This document shows positions 34,622 to 43,857 of a stretch of DNA of 64,000 nt, piece after piece. The position numbers were made by a program, and so were the translations under genes. The first letter of the stretch is position 1. Each line of letters starts with the position of its first letter. The notes under the pieces were generated by a model. That model was not told the origin of the DNA. It made no database searches and saw only the letters and a program-made list of their open reading frames with translations. The DNA is from Acidobacteriota bacterium (GTDB lineage Bacteria > Acidobacteriota > Terriglobia > Acidiferrales > UBA7541), in the NCBI GenBank assembly GCA_003225315.1, contig QHZD01000028.1:62001-126000 (forward strand). Reading direction: 5' to 3'.

Positions 34622-35329
34622 TCATTGCGGCAGCCGCACCGCTTGCGGCAATCCATCATCCCCAACGAGCAAATCCACCTGGATCCATTCATTGGCTCGC
34701 TCTTCATTGACTGGCAGGCCCAGCGCACCCAGCGCGCCGCGCTGCATGCGCACGCGCAGAATGGCGGCGTCATCGGCATCCAGGGCAAGGGTTCCGGGCA
34801 GAAACGTAAAGCCGGTCAATTCATTGTCAGCCACAAGTATCTCGGAACTGTCGGCTCCCGCAGAATTCTGCGGCGGCATTCCATTCGTAAGCTGCGCAGT
34901 GTTTTCATGATTCGCTCCGGCACTGGAATTGTTCTCCGGAGAAATTCTTGCCGGCGCGGAATCCAGATGCTTCGCAGCCACTTCCTGCCGGCCGTGGAGC
35001 CAATTGCGCCAGCCTATGACTCCGGCGAAGACAGCCGCAGCGGCCAGCGCCCACGCCGCCACCACGGCGGCGCGCCGAACCTTGAATGTTACGTGCTGCG
35101 TGCGAAACTCCTGGCGCAAACGCATCTCCACGCGCGCAGGCGCTTGAGCCATCGCCGTATCTTCCGCGAACGCCCGCAGATCAACTCCCGCCGCCTGCCA
35201 CGACTCCTGCAATGCGGCGCATCGCGAGCAGGTATTCGCGTGCTCACGCGCGGCCACGCGCTCCACTTCGCTCAAGGTGGAGTCGCGCTCCGCGTCCAAC
35301 CCGATCACTTCAAATTCTTCGCAGTTCAT
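34622..35329 (-). CDS. Zinc-finger (zf-HC2) anti-sigma factor with one membrane helix
   Basis: About 235 residues. The N-terminus holds the anti-sigma zinc-binding helix: Cys in MNCEEFEV, then His and two Cys in REHANTCSRCAAL (HxxxCxxC). A single membrane segment (AVVAAWALAAAAVFAGVIGW) separates a cytoplasmic sigma-binding part from a Ser/Asn-rich extracytoplasmic domain. I use the ATG at 35329; ATG 35338 and a TTG at 35368 are in-frame alternatives. It lies just downstream of its cognate ECF sigma gene, in the usual order. Confidence 0.85.
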   Translation of the reverse strand: MNCEEFEVIGLDAERDSTLSEVERVAAREHANTCSRCAALQESWQAAGVDLRAFAEDTAMAQAPARVEMRLRQEFRTQHVTFKVRRAAVVAAWALAAAAVFAGVIGWRNWLHGRQEVAAKHLDSAPARISPENNSSAGANHENTAQLTNGMPPQNSAGADSSEILVADNELTGFTFLPGTLALDADDAAILRVRMQRGALGALGLPVNEERANEWIQVDLLVGDDGLPQAVRLPQ

Positions 35330-35387
35330 CTCGCACATCCGTTGCTCATTGAAGCTATAAAGCGGCAACCGAATCTCAAAGCCTTCT

Positions 35388-36029
35388 TCATCGCGCCGCG
35401 CTCGCGCGACGCGGCACGTCGCGAAACATTTCCAGCTTGGCCATCAGCAAAGCTCGCCCGCGATGCAACCGCGAACGAATCGTCCCGATCGGGCATCCGG
35501 CCATTTGCGCGGCTTCCTCATAACTCATTTCTTCCAATTCGCACAGCACCACGGCTTCGCGAAAGTCCACCGGCAAATCCAGCACAGCAGCCCGCACCTG
35601 CTGCATGCGTTCGCGCTTTTCCGCCCACATTGCTGGAGTGGACGCGTCTTGCAAAACGATTCCGCTGCCCGTGCCGTCTTCGTTTTTCTCTTCCAGCGGA
35701 ATTTCCCGCGGCAAACGTTCCCGGTGTTTCATCACGCGGTTACGAGCCACTCCATACAGGAAGGCTCCGAGCGCTCCACGCGTGGCGTCGTACTTTTTCG
35801 GATCGCGCATCAAGGTCATGAACACGTCCTGCACAATCTCTTCCGCGGCCCAGGTGTTGCCTGTCATGCGCAGCGCAAAGCGGTACATGGCCGCCTGGTG
35901 CCGCCGGTATAGGAGCGTGAAAGCCTCCTCATCGCCCCTGGCGGCCCGCCGCAACAGAACGTCGTCTCTGTCTTGCTCGGCGATCCTCATCTCTCCTGGT
36001 AAGACGTTCTGGCGGCTCTCAACTATCAC
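35388..36029 (-). CDS. ECF-type RNA polymerase sigma factor
   Basis: A 213-residue sigma-70-like factor. Region 2 is DEEAFTLLYRRHQAAMYRFALRMTG and EEIVQDVFMTLMRDP, region 4 is LPVDFREAVVLCELEEMSYEEAAQMAGCPIGTIRSRLHRGR, the helix-turn-helix that reads the -35 box. No region 3 or 1.1, as expected for an ECF factor. The start is uncertain: GTG at 36029 (shown) or ATG at 35990. It drives its own operon with an anti-sigma, a 55-residue protein and a secreted protein. Confidence 0.93.
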   Translation of the reverse strand: MIVESRQNVLPGEMRIAEQDRDDVLLRRAARGDEEAFTLLYRRHQAAMYRFALRMTGNTWAAEEIVQDVFMTLMRDPKKYDATRGALGAFLYGVARNRVMKHRERLPREIPLEEKNEDGTGSGIVLQDASTPAMWAEKRERMQQVRAAVLDLPVDFREAVVLCELEEMSYEEAAQMAGCPIGTIRSRLHRGRALLMAKLEMFRDVPRRASAAR

Positions 36030-36368
36030 TTCCTGTCGCGCCAGGGAAAAGTTCCCACCTGAAGCAGGTACTCCCGGCGAATGCCTGAAAGTCCCTGTTT
36101 TCCCAGTGGGTTAGACGCGAGCGGGGGCTTCCGGGTGTCGCGGCAATCACGCCGCTATGGATGACCTGAGAATACCCAATCGCAACTATTAGATGGTCCG
36201 GGAAAGGGCTCTTATTGGGTCTCGGGCTTGAACATGCTGGCGGCGATTTTGGTCACAAGATGGCGGGGGACCAGGCGTTGGGTTTGCGCGCCAAGATAAC
36301 TCCCAAGACCAGAAATGACGCAACTTGGCAGGCGACACCGATTTGGCCGCAAGTCTCGACCAGCAAAT
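36030..36368. other. Intergenic region ahead of the sigma operon
   Basis: About 340 bases between the sigma gene start and the carbamoyltransferase stop. It must hold the sigma operon promoter. No gene or clear hairpin seen. Confidence 0.4.
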
Positions 36369-38104
36369 TTACGGACACCCGCACCGGCGACGTACCAAGG
36401 TATTTTCCAGAAACAAGAATTCGATCCCAGTGTTGAGGAACGTGGCAAGCGCTTCCTGGGGTGTGTTCACGATCGGCTGTCCTTTCACATTAAAGCTAGT
36501 GTTCAGGACCATCTCGCGGCCAGTGGTTTTGCCGACGGCTTCGAGCAGAGTGTGAAATTCCCCGTTGTCAGATGAGGAGACGGTTTGGAGTCTGGCCGAG
36601 CCATTAACGTGAGTTACCGCTGGCAACTTGGCGCGATGCTCTTCGCGGACGTTCACGGTAGTAATCATGTAGGGAAATTCCGCCCCGGGAGCGACCTCAA
36701 ACCACCGGTGGGCCTGGCGGAGAGTCACAGCGGGCGCGAAGGGCCGAAAGGCCTCGCGCATCTTCACCATTGAGTTGATGCGATTGCGCATTTCATGATG
36801 GCCAGGATCGGCGAGAATGCTGCGGTGACCGAGAGCGCGGGGGCCGAATTCCATTCGCCCGCGATACCACGCCAGGACGCGTCCATCGGCAATCAGGCGG
36901 GCAGCTTCATCGCTCGCGCAAGCGAGACTGCTGTAACGGACAACGTCGATGCGATCGGAGAACTCACACAACGCCTCTTCGATCTTGCCCTGAGAGTATG
37001 ACGGACCATAGAAAGGGACGGGCATGCGAACATTGCGAATGGCGCCTCGCTGGGCCGAACGGAAAATGGCTGCGCCAAGCGCCGAGCCGTCATCGGCAGC
37101 CGCAGGCTGGACAAAAATGCCATCAAAAATGCCGGATTCGACAAGCTTTCCATTGGCGGTGCAGTTGAGGGCCACTCCTCCGGCCAGGGCAAGCCGCCGC
37201 AAACCAGTGCGCCTTCCGAACGTTCCACAGATATGGAGCATGACCCGATCGAGACAATCCTGAAGGGCGGCAGCCACATCTCGATGGTCGCCGGCAATTT
37301 CAGCATCGGGATCGCGAGGCTTTATCAAATGGTTGGCGAGATACTTGCGAGTGGCCAGGTAATTCTCGCGCTCATCCCGTGACTTGTTCATGCGAAGAGG
37401 CGGGATGCGAATCGTCCCGTCCGGCAGCAATTCAACGGCCTTCTCGAAGAAGGAACGGAAGCGTTCAGCGTCGCCATAAGGGGCAAGGCCCATGATTTTG
37501 TATTCGTCAGCATTGAAGTCAAAACCGAGATGCAGAGTCACGACCGAATAGAGAATACCGACGGAATCCTTCGCGGAGATCTCGCAAAGCTTCTCAAGCT
37601 TGCCCTGACGGGCGTGGTAGACAGAAGCGCTTTGGGCCTCTCCCATGCCATCCACGACCAGGACCAGGCATTCTTCCCATCCGGAGCAAAAATAGGCAGT
37701 CGCAGCATGCGCCAGATGATGGTTGACCTGCTTCACGCGGTCAACGGGGAACGCATTCAAATGGCCATGCACTTGCGCCAGAATTGATTCGCGCGAGAAG
37801 ACCTCGCGGTAGAGCTGGTAAGAAATGGGGTCGAGCGAGTAGGCGGTGCGGATGGGCTCATAGTCAAAGCTGTGAGCGATTTCATCGATGTCTCCCAGCG
37901 AAAGGCCCGCTTCAGAAAGGCAGTAGGCGATCGCGCCGGAAGGAAAACTGCCAGTATGTTTTTTCCTGCTGAACCGCTCTTCCAAAGGACGGCCGCCGAG
38001 TCGTGCCCCTGAGAAATACGGTATTCGCGTTCCTCAAGATTCGGCCAGTGCTTTTTCTTGAAAGGCACTGCATTTTCAAACCCGCTGATGCCCAGTATTT
38101 TCAC
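36369..38104 (-). pseudogene. NodU/CmcH-type carbamoyltransferase, disrupted near its N-terminus
   Basis: The gene starts at 38104 with MKILGISGFENAVPF and reaches GHDSAAVL, the first ASKHA loop. The next frame begins at about 37985 with EERFSRKKHTG, which normally follows after about ten more residues. The missing strand and the frame change show a small non-triplet deletion at 37985-37995. From there to 36369 the protein is intact for 538 residues: NHHLAHAA (metal ligands), DGMGEAQSAS, LALAGGVALNCTANGKL, GPRALGHRSILADP. The family carbamoylates small molecules with carbamoyl phosphate and ATP. It sits at the edge of the carrier-protein gene group. Confidence 0.75.
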
Positions 38105-38463
38105 AATGATGGTCCTTATGCATAGGCAAGCCGCAGTGAACTATTCAGTGGAAAAATGCATCTCCTTGTCACTCTGACGGGCCGAAATTTGTGATTCAAC
38201 AGCGCCAATACCGGAACGGAAGAACCTTCTCAAAGCGCCAACGCTCCCACACTCTGCTTTCGGCGAGCCAAAGGAACAATACGGTGTTCCCCTTCGCGAT
38301 GCGTCGAGTGTTTTACTTAGCTTGGTTTCCGGTCTTCACCTAGTAGCTCGACTTCTGAAAGTCCATATAGGATTCCCGCGAAATCGTTCGTTGGGCCTCT
38401 TAGATCTAGGAGCCAGTCGTCCCCCGGCCACGGCATCTGAGTTCTGCGCAAGAGGTAACTCAA
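38105..38463. other. Divergent promoter region
   Basis: About 360 bases between the minus-strand carbamoyltransferase and the plus-strand flavin monooxygenase. No gene is visible; promoters for both directions should be here, but none is clear. Confidence 0.4.
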
Positions 38464-39552
38464 ATGGCTCGCTCTGATAGCAAGATCTCTGTTGAACTCT
38501 TCGCGACGTGCCCCCAATCAAAAGATATCTCCAGCGATTGCTACGCGAGGAGCGTGGCGGATGTGGCGCGCTGGAGTGAGCAATGCGGCTGCAAAGGGAT
38601 TTTGGTCTATACGGACAACAGCATCGTCGATCCCTGGCTAGTAGCGCAGATCATCATTGAGAACACCAAGAACCTTTGTCCGCTTGTGGCTATCCAGCCA
38701 GTGTATATGCACCCTTATTCGGTGGCGAAGATGGTTGCGTCGTTCGGATTTCTTTACCGGCGGCGTATCTACCTTAACCTGGTTGCCGGCGGGTTCAAGA
38801 ACGATCTGGCCGCGCTGAATGACACGACCGCGCATGACAAGCGCTATGCGAGGATCATCGAGTACACAAGTATTATCAAACAGCTTCTCGCCGGACGCGA
38901 ACCCGTCACGATGGAAGGGGAGTTCTATAACGTCGACAAGCTGAGAATGACGCCTCCCCTCGCGCCCGAGCTTTTTCCAGGAATCTTCATTTCCGGATCC
39001 TCTGAGGCAGGGCTGGAGGCCGCCAAGGCAATTGGCGCAACGGCGGTGAAGTATCCGAAACCGGCGAGGGAATACGAGGGGCTGGACCCGGAGAACGAAC
39101 TCAATTGCGGAGTGCGCGTGGGGATAATTGCGCGGAGCACGGAATCAGAAGCGTGGGAAGTCGCCGAGGAGCGTTTCCCGGAAGACAGGAAGGGTGAGCT
39201 GACCCATCAGGTGGCGATGAAAGTTTCGGATTCGCTGTGGCACAAACAATTGTCTGAGCTCGCAGAGGAATCAAAGAACGGCAGAAGTCCGTACTGGCTC
39301 CGGCCGTTTGAAACATACAAAACGTTTTGTCCCTATCTAGTGGGTAGTTACGAGGCCGTGGCAGAAGAATTGTCGCGATACATCAGCGCCGGGTACTCGA
39401 CGTTCATTCTGGATATACCGCCCACCAAAGAGGAGTTGCATCATACGCAAATCGCGTTTGAGACAGCGACTCAGACATCGTCGGTCGCTGTGAAAAGCGA
39501 TGCTGTGTGGAGACCCGTTCAGGCAGTCGCCAGGCCGAGCGGTATCACTTAG
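38464..39552 (+). CDS. Luciferase-like (LLM) flavin-dependent monooxygenase
   Basis: A 362-residue TIM-barrel flavin enzyme of the luciferase-like superfamily. The usual elements are visible: the N-terminal strand KISVELFATCP, the substrate/flavin strand CKGILVYTDNSIVDPW, LVAIQPVYMHP, RRRIYLNLVAGGFKNDL (flavin-phosphate region) and ELFPGIFISGSSEAGLEAAKAIG. Such enzymes use FMNH2 and oxygen to hydroxylate or cleave substrates, often on carrier-bound intermediates in natural-product clusters. The start ATG follows AGAGGTAACTCAA. The gene is 57 bases from the adenylation gene. Confidence 0.85.
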   Translation: MARSDSKISVELFATCPQSKDISSDCYARSVADVARWSEQCGCKGILVYTDNSIVDPWLVAQIIIENTKNLCPLVAIQPVYMHPYSVAKMVASFGFLYRRRIYLNLVAGGFKNDLAALNDTTAHDKRYARIIEYTSIIKQLLAGREPVTMEGEFYNVDKLRMTPPLAPELFPGIFISGSSEAGLEAAKAIGATAVKYPKPAREYEGLDPENELNCGVRVGIIARSTESEAWEVAEERFPEDRKGELTHQVAMKVSDSLWHKQLSELAEESKNGRSPYWLRPFETYKTFCPYLVGSYEAVAEELSRYISAGYSTFILDIPPTKEELHHTQIAFETATQTSSVAVKSDAVWRPVQAVARPSGIT

Positions 39553-39609
39553 ACAGGAAGCCAGGCTCCGATCCGAAAATAGTTGGGATCGATCTTGCAG
39601 ATAGGCACC

Positions 39610-41241
39610 ATGGTCCGAAACCTTGCATCAGGTTTTTTCGAATCGGCGCAGCGGTTCCCTGAGCGTCCGGCGCTGGCCGTCGGCAACGAGAACATTTCGT
39701 ACCAATCGTTGCGCCAGGAAGTTGCTCGTATTGGCGCAACCATCCAATCAGTGGGAGACCATCAGTCCGGAGTCATTGCTCTATTAGCCCATCGCAGCAA
39801 AACTGCCTACGCATGTGTCCTTGGCATTCTAGCCGCGGGAAAGGGCTACGCGCCTTTAAATCCAAAGTTCCCGCTAGACCGGACACTGAGAATGCTGACT
39901 CTTTCCGGTTGTTCAATTCTGATAGCGGGAGCGGAGAGCTTTGCTAACTTACCGAACCTCTTGGCCAAGGTGAGCGGTCCTCTGGTTGTCATTTTGCCGG
40001 ATTGCGACGTTGCGCCGGCCTGGTCAAAAGAACTCCCGAAGCATCGATTTCTGCCCGCGGGACAAATGAGCAGCGGGAGGAATCTTTCGTTCAACCCCGA
40101 ACTTGCTAGCGCGGCGATTGCCTACTTGCTGTTTACGTCCGGGAGCACGGGCCAGCCCAAGGGCGTCGCGATTCATCATTCGAATGTCCAGCCCTATGTC
40201 AAGTATGTATCTGACCGCTACTCCGTCAACGAGGAAGATCGGTTTTCGCAAGAATTCGACCTTACGTTCGACCTGAGTGTCCACGACATGTTTGTCTGCT
40301 GGGAACGCGGGGCGTGTCTTTTTTCCGTTCCGGAAAAGTCCGTAATGATGCCGGCTAAGTTTATCCGCGATCATCAGCTGACGATGTGGTTTTCCGTGCC
40401 TTCTGTGGTCGGAGTTCTGGAAAAAATGAGGCTGTTGAATCCCGGAAGCTTCCCGAGCTTACGGCACAGCCTCTTCTGCGGTGAACCCTTGCCCGCCAAA
40501 TATGCGGCGCTCTGGCAAAAGGCGGCGGTTAACTCAACGGTGGAGAATCTGTACGGACCGACAGAAGCGACGATCGCCATCACTCACTTGCACTGGGATC
40601 CCGGTAGACACGAAAAAGAATATTTGAACGGTGTCGTCCCGATTGGCTGGCCTTTCGCTGGACAAATGTGCCGGATCGTTGATGATGAAAAAAGAACAGT
40701 CGCAACCGGAAAAAGCGGAGAACTCTGCCTGTCCGGTTCTCAGGTTACGAATGGCTATTGGAACGACCCCGACAAAACGAGGGAGCGATTTGTTCAATTG
40801 CCGGGTTGTGATGGAACGACCTGGTACCGGACGGGAGACCTTGTGAAGCAGGATGCCGAGGGTTGCATTCATTATCTGGGCAGAATCGACCACCAAGTCA
40901 AAGTGCGCGGGTACCGCATTGAACTACAAGAGATCGAGGCCGTGCTGCGACGCGTTTGCGGAACAGAACAGGTGGTGGCAGTCGGATGGCCAGTCAGGAA
41001 CGGACTGGCGGAGGGAATTATCGCCTTCGTCTCGCGGAACGAGGCCGTGGACGAAAATGTCGTGCTAGCCGAGTGCCGAGAGTCGCTTCCGGAATACATG
41101 ATTCCACGAAGGATTTATCTGCGGAGTGAATTCCCGCTGAATGCGAATGGAAAGATCGATCGCCAAGCTTTGATACAGCAACTTGATGCAGAAGAAGGAC
41201 AACCGCAAGAAACGGCCGTCCTGCGAGGAAGTGTGCGCTGA
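39610..41241 (+). CDS. Free-standing amino-acid adenylation enzyme (DltA-like)
   Basis: About 543 residues, one adenylation domain and nothing else. Core A3 is LLFTSGSTGQPKG at about 173-185, A4 is FDLTFDLSVHDMF (the conserved Asp that binds the amino group is kept), A5 is NLYGPTEAT near 312, A7/A8 is YRTGDLV ... GRIDHQVKVRGYRIE near 405-440, and A10 NGKIDRQAL near 513 with its Lys. FCGEPLPAKYA and the FDLSV signature resemble D-alanine-ligase DltA more than typical NRPS modules. It should load an amino acid onto a carrier protein; the free ACP at 42.9 kb is the likely partner. Confidence 0.9.
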   Translation: MVRNLASGFFESAQRFPERPALAVGNENISYQSLRQEVARIGATIQSVGDHQSGVIALLAHRSKTAYACVLGILAAGKGYAPLNPKFPLDRTLRMLTLSGCSILIAGAESFANLPNLLAKVSGPLVVILPDCDVAPAWSKELPKHRFLPAGQMSSGRNLSFNPELASAAIAYLLFTSGSTGQPKGVAIHHSNVQPYVKYVSDRYSVNEEDRFSQEFDLTFDLSVHDMFVCWERGACLFSVPEKSVMMPAKFIRDHQLTMWFSVPSVVGVLEKMRLLNPGSFPSLRHSLFCGEPLPAKYAALWQKAAVNSTVENLYGPTEATIAITHLHWDPGRHEKEYLNGVVPIGWPFAGQMCRIVDDEKRTVATGKSGELCLSGSQVTNGYWNDPDKTRERFVQLPGCDGTTWYRTGDLVKQDAEGCIHYLGRIDHQVKVRGYRIELQEIEAVLRRVCGTEQVVAVGWPVRNGLAEGIIAFVSRNEAVDENVVLAECRESLPEYMIPRRIYLRSEFPLNANGKIDRQALIQQLDAEEGQPQETAVLRGSVR

Positions 41242-41265
41242 CGAAAGAGGGAGCTTGAATTTTGG

Positions 41266-42132
41266 TTATACGCGGCCGAGTCTCTGAAGGGTGTTACGAG
41301 CAACACGCCTCAAGACTGCCTCAACGCGACCACGCTGACGGTAGCGGATTTTCTTGTTCAAGAGCGCAATCTGTTCTTGTGTCAGGCGCCAATCCGACGC
41401 GCAGCAATTTTCTTCGATATGTTCGACAGAATCTGCCTTTGGAATGGCCACGACGGAGTCTCTAGCGATGCACCAATTGAGCGCCACTTGAGCCTCAGTT
41501 CTGCCTGTCTCCGCAGCAACTGTTCTGAGGACACCGGCCGGATCATTCTTTCTCATGGCATGCATCCCCCGTGCAAGCGGACTATAAGCAATTAAAGTTA
41601 CCTTGTTTTGTTGGCAGTATTCCAAGAGACCGACTTCCGCGCTTCGATCCACAAGGTTGTAACGGACCTGATTGGAGACAATTCGGGATCGATGCGAAGC
41701 GGCCTGCGCCCTTTGAAGCTCTCCGAGCGAGAAATTGCTAACGCCGATGAAGCGAACCTTGCCTTGATTCACCAGCTCTTCCATGGCACCCATCGTTTCC
41801 TCGATGGGAATGGTCGAGTTCGGCCAGTGAAGCTGGTAAAGATCGATATAATCCGTTTTGAGTGCCTGAAGACTACGATCGGCGGCTTGGAAAAGATCCT
41901 TGCGTCGAAAATTCCAAGGGGAAGCTTTAGTTGCCAGGAAGACTTGATTGCGAATATCCCGAATGACTTCGCCCACGAAACTCTCGGTTCCGTAAGCTTC
42001 CGCCGTATCAATGAAGCGGGCGCCGAGTTCGATTCCCTTTCTCAGGGCTTGCACGCTGCCTCGATATTGCCAGGTTCCAAGTCCGATTTCGGGAATTGTC
42101 AACTCTGCGGCGCCAAGTCTCTTGTGGAGCAT
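41266..42132 (-). CDS. Aldo/keto reductase
   Basis: A 288-residue NADPH-dependent AKR. The catalytic tetrad is complete: D42 in FIDTAEAYG, Y47, K69 in LATKASPW and H102 in LHWPN. The family signature GKVRFIGVSNFS and the NADPH-binding VVAIPKADSVEHIEENC are present. It ends at 41266, close to the adenylation gene, and lies 17 bases from the hexapeptide acyltransferase gene on the same strand. It may reduce a carbonyl in the product of the neighbouring carrier-protein enzymes. Confidence 0.9.
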   Translation of the reverse strand: MLHKRLGAAELTIPEIGLGTWQYRGSVQALRKGIELGARFIDTAEAYGTESFVGEVIRDIRNQVFLATKASPWNFRRKDLFQAADRSLQALKTDYIDLYQLHWPNSTIPIEETMGAMEELVNQGKVRFIGVSNFSLGELQRAQAASHRSRIVSNQVRYNLVDRSAEVGLLEYCQQNKVTLIAYSPLARGMHAMRKNDPAGVLRTVAAETGRTEAQVALNWCIARDSVVAIPKADSVEHIEENCCASDWRLTQEQIALLNKKIRYRQRGRVEAVLRRVARNTLQRLGRV

Positions 42133-42149
42133 GAACGGCAGGAAAATCC

Positions 42150-42866
42150 TTATCTCTCGATCGGCTCAAGCTTGCTAAAGAATTCCTTCAGTGTCGTATC
42201 CCAAGTCAGGGGGATGCCACACTTAGCGATCGGCCTGGCGGGATTTCCCTGAACCATGTGAAGCGGTGCGACCGACCGTGATACGACACTTCCCGCAGTG
42301 ACTACTGCGCCGTGGCCAATCGTGACGTTGGGAAGAATAATTACTCCGGCGCCGATATTCGCATCATCCTCAATCCGGACGGACACATGTCCACCATGCT
42401 CCGTTTTCCTCGGGGCCAGTCCATGGAGGTGGGCGATGATAGTGCATCGCAAGCCGATCTGAACGCGATTGCCAATTGAGACCCACTGGGGATAAGCGGT
42501 TTCAAGCAAAACGTCGGTTCCAATATGCACTTCCTGCCCGATCTTCACGCCACGCCATCGATGAAGCCTCACTCGCATGGCGCCCGAGCCAGGACCGAAA
42601 CGGGCGCCCAGATGAAGTATCCGGTTCAGTAAACCGCGGAAAAAAGGATCGGGCGGAAGCTCCCTAACATCTGGAATTGCCTGATTCTCTTCGGTGCTCT
42701 GTGTCACGTTCCCTCGAGCCGAGAAGTGATGGAGGAATCGATGGGCCCGCATTTCCAACTTGCGGAATTCTTCTACCACGAATCCCCCCAATATGAGAAC
42801 TAGATCTACGTCGACCGTCAGAGAGCAGCTAAGACGAGTTCGGTACCGGGAAGGGCCGCAATTCAA
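42150..42866 (-). CDS. Left-handed beta-helix (hexapeptide) acyltransferase
   Basis: A 238-residue acyltransferase. The C-terminal 150 residues show hexapeptide repeats ([LIV]-G-x-x-x-x): VKIGQEVHIGTDVLLE, VSIGNRVQIGLRC, ANIGAGVIILPNVTIGHGAVVTAGSVVSRSV, and an ending typical of sugar/serine O-acetyltransferases (GNPARPIAKCG). The N-terminus of about 60 residues is poorly conserved. The TTG start overlaps the ACP gene's stop (TTGA), so it is coupled to the carrier protein. The acceptor is unknown; a role in the carrier-protein pathway or in polysaccharide acetylation is possible. Confidence 0.87.
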   Translation of the reverse strand: MNCGPSRYRTRLSCSLTVDVDLVLILGGFVVEEFRKLEMRAHRFLHHFSARGNVTQSTEENQAIPDVRELPPDPFFRGLLNRILHLGARFGPGSGAMRVRLHRWRGVKIGQEVHIGTDVLLETAYPQWVSIGNRVQIGLRCTIIAHLHGLAPRKTEHGGHVSVRIEDDANIGAGVIILPNVTIGHGAVVTAGSVVSRSVAPLHMVQGNPARPIAKCGIPLTWDTTLKEFFSKLEPIER

Positions 42867-43150
42867 GTGGACCGCGAGCTAGCGACCCTACTTTTCTCCG
42901 CAATATACTGTGAAATTGGCCCCAGAACAGTCAGGCTTTCAGGATCCAAGCCGCCAAAGTCTACTTTAATGTCAAAATACCGCTCCAGAGCCATCACTAA
43001 GTCAACGAATCCTAGGGAATCAATAATGCCCTCGGTCAAAAGATCGAAGTTGTCTGGAAGGTTTTCCGGAATCAGCCCCTTAGCAGCGATTGGATGAGCG
43101 AGCTGGGCAACCACGAAGCGTTTCGCTTCGTCAGCAGTTATGTGTTTCAT
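42863..43150 (-). CDS. Free-standing acyl/peptidyl carrier protein
   Basis: A 95-residue carrier protein. The phosphopantetheine attachment site is DSLGFVDL with Ser at about residue 45, preceded by the usual acidic helix NFDLLTEGII and followed by ALERYFDIKVDF. ATG at 43150 has GGAG just ahead of it; an in-frame GTG is 15 bases upstream. It shares a stop-start overlap with the acyltransferase. This is not the fatty-acid AcpP type (no acpP neighbours); the adenylation enzyme opposite it is the natural loader. Confidence 0.9.
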   Translation of the reverse strand: MKHITADEAKRFVVAQLAHPIAAKGLIPENLPDNFDLLTEGIIDSLGFVDLVMALERYFDIKVDFGGLDPESLTVLGPISQYIAEKSRVASSRST

Positions 43151-43857
43151 GTCTCCGCCTGCCACTTCGAGAAAGCTGGAACTCTACTCCCGCATAGCAC
43201 ATGGGATGCAAAAAAGACAGAGCTAGTTACTAAAGCACGAGTAATTCGCCAACTGAGCGCACGAGGCGCAGTCCCGTGACGGAAGGAGAGGCTAGCACAC
43301 ATACGAGAAAGAGCGGCGGACACGGACAAATTGTGGAATACCCGAGGAAGGTGCCCGCCAGATTGCTCGGTTGTCGGAATCCTTATCAAATAGCGATGCT
43401 GACATAAATTTGTTGACAAACCATTTTTTGCGATTGTCCACTGCGAGTTAGGGGTAGGCAATAGGATTTGACGGCAGTGGCTTCCCTATCCTTCTGAATT
43501 TAATGCAGTTCCCGGCCGACCTGCTAAATGCGTTCGATCTTCATCGAACGTTGGGCCGCAATCAATTTGACCTAAGAAGACCACATGCTCGGAGCCCTTG
43601 GACAGCGGGGCCCCGTCGTGAACCAGCCTCCATAGATTCCCCTATCTCGCCCTCCTGTATTCACCCTCCTGTCGATTGTGGGATGGACCGGATTGTGGAG
43701 GACGGTGTCTTTCACTAGATTTGCAAGCCGAGGAAGTTCCAGGGGCAATTTGCCGCGGAAGCAAGAGAGTCCAGGCGGTGAGGGCAGCCCGATGCAAATG
43801 CCCGAGAGCGTCGGCGCAGGCGGTTTCTGCAGGAGTGCCTGAAGAACTCCTCATGGG
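43151..43857. other. Long intergenic region between the carrier-protein genes and the exopolysaccharide locus
   Basis: About 700 bases without a believable gene. A perfect hairpin CGTTCGAT-CTTC-ATCGAACG is at 43531-43550, with the stable CUUC loop, and could be part of a leader RNA of the exopolysaccharide transcript. I did not recognise a riboswitch. The region must carry divergent promoters. Confidence 0.5.

Noticed and set aside
33764-35821. 685-codon plus-strand reading frame opposite the sigma/anti-sigma operon
   Set aside because: It lies antisense to three well-supported genes and has an Arg/His/Ser-rich translation typical of the opposite strand of GC-rich genes.
39610-41241. Acyl-CoA or fatty-acid ligase instead of amino-acid adenylation
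   Set aside because: The conserved Asp for the amino group is present in FDLSVHDMF and the FCGE/NLYGPTEAT pattern fits amino-acid adenylation, so an acyl-CoA ligase is less likely.
36369-43150. Nodulation-factor (NodU) or dlt-type system
   Set aside because: No nodABC-like genes accompany the carbamoyltransferase, and DltB/DltD are absent, so neither known system fits.
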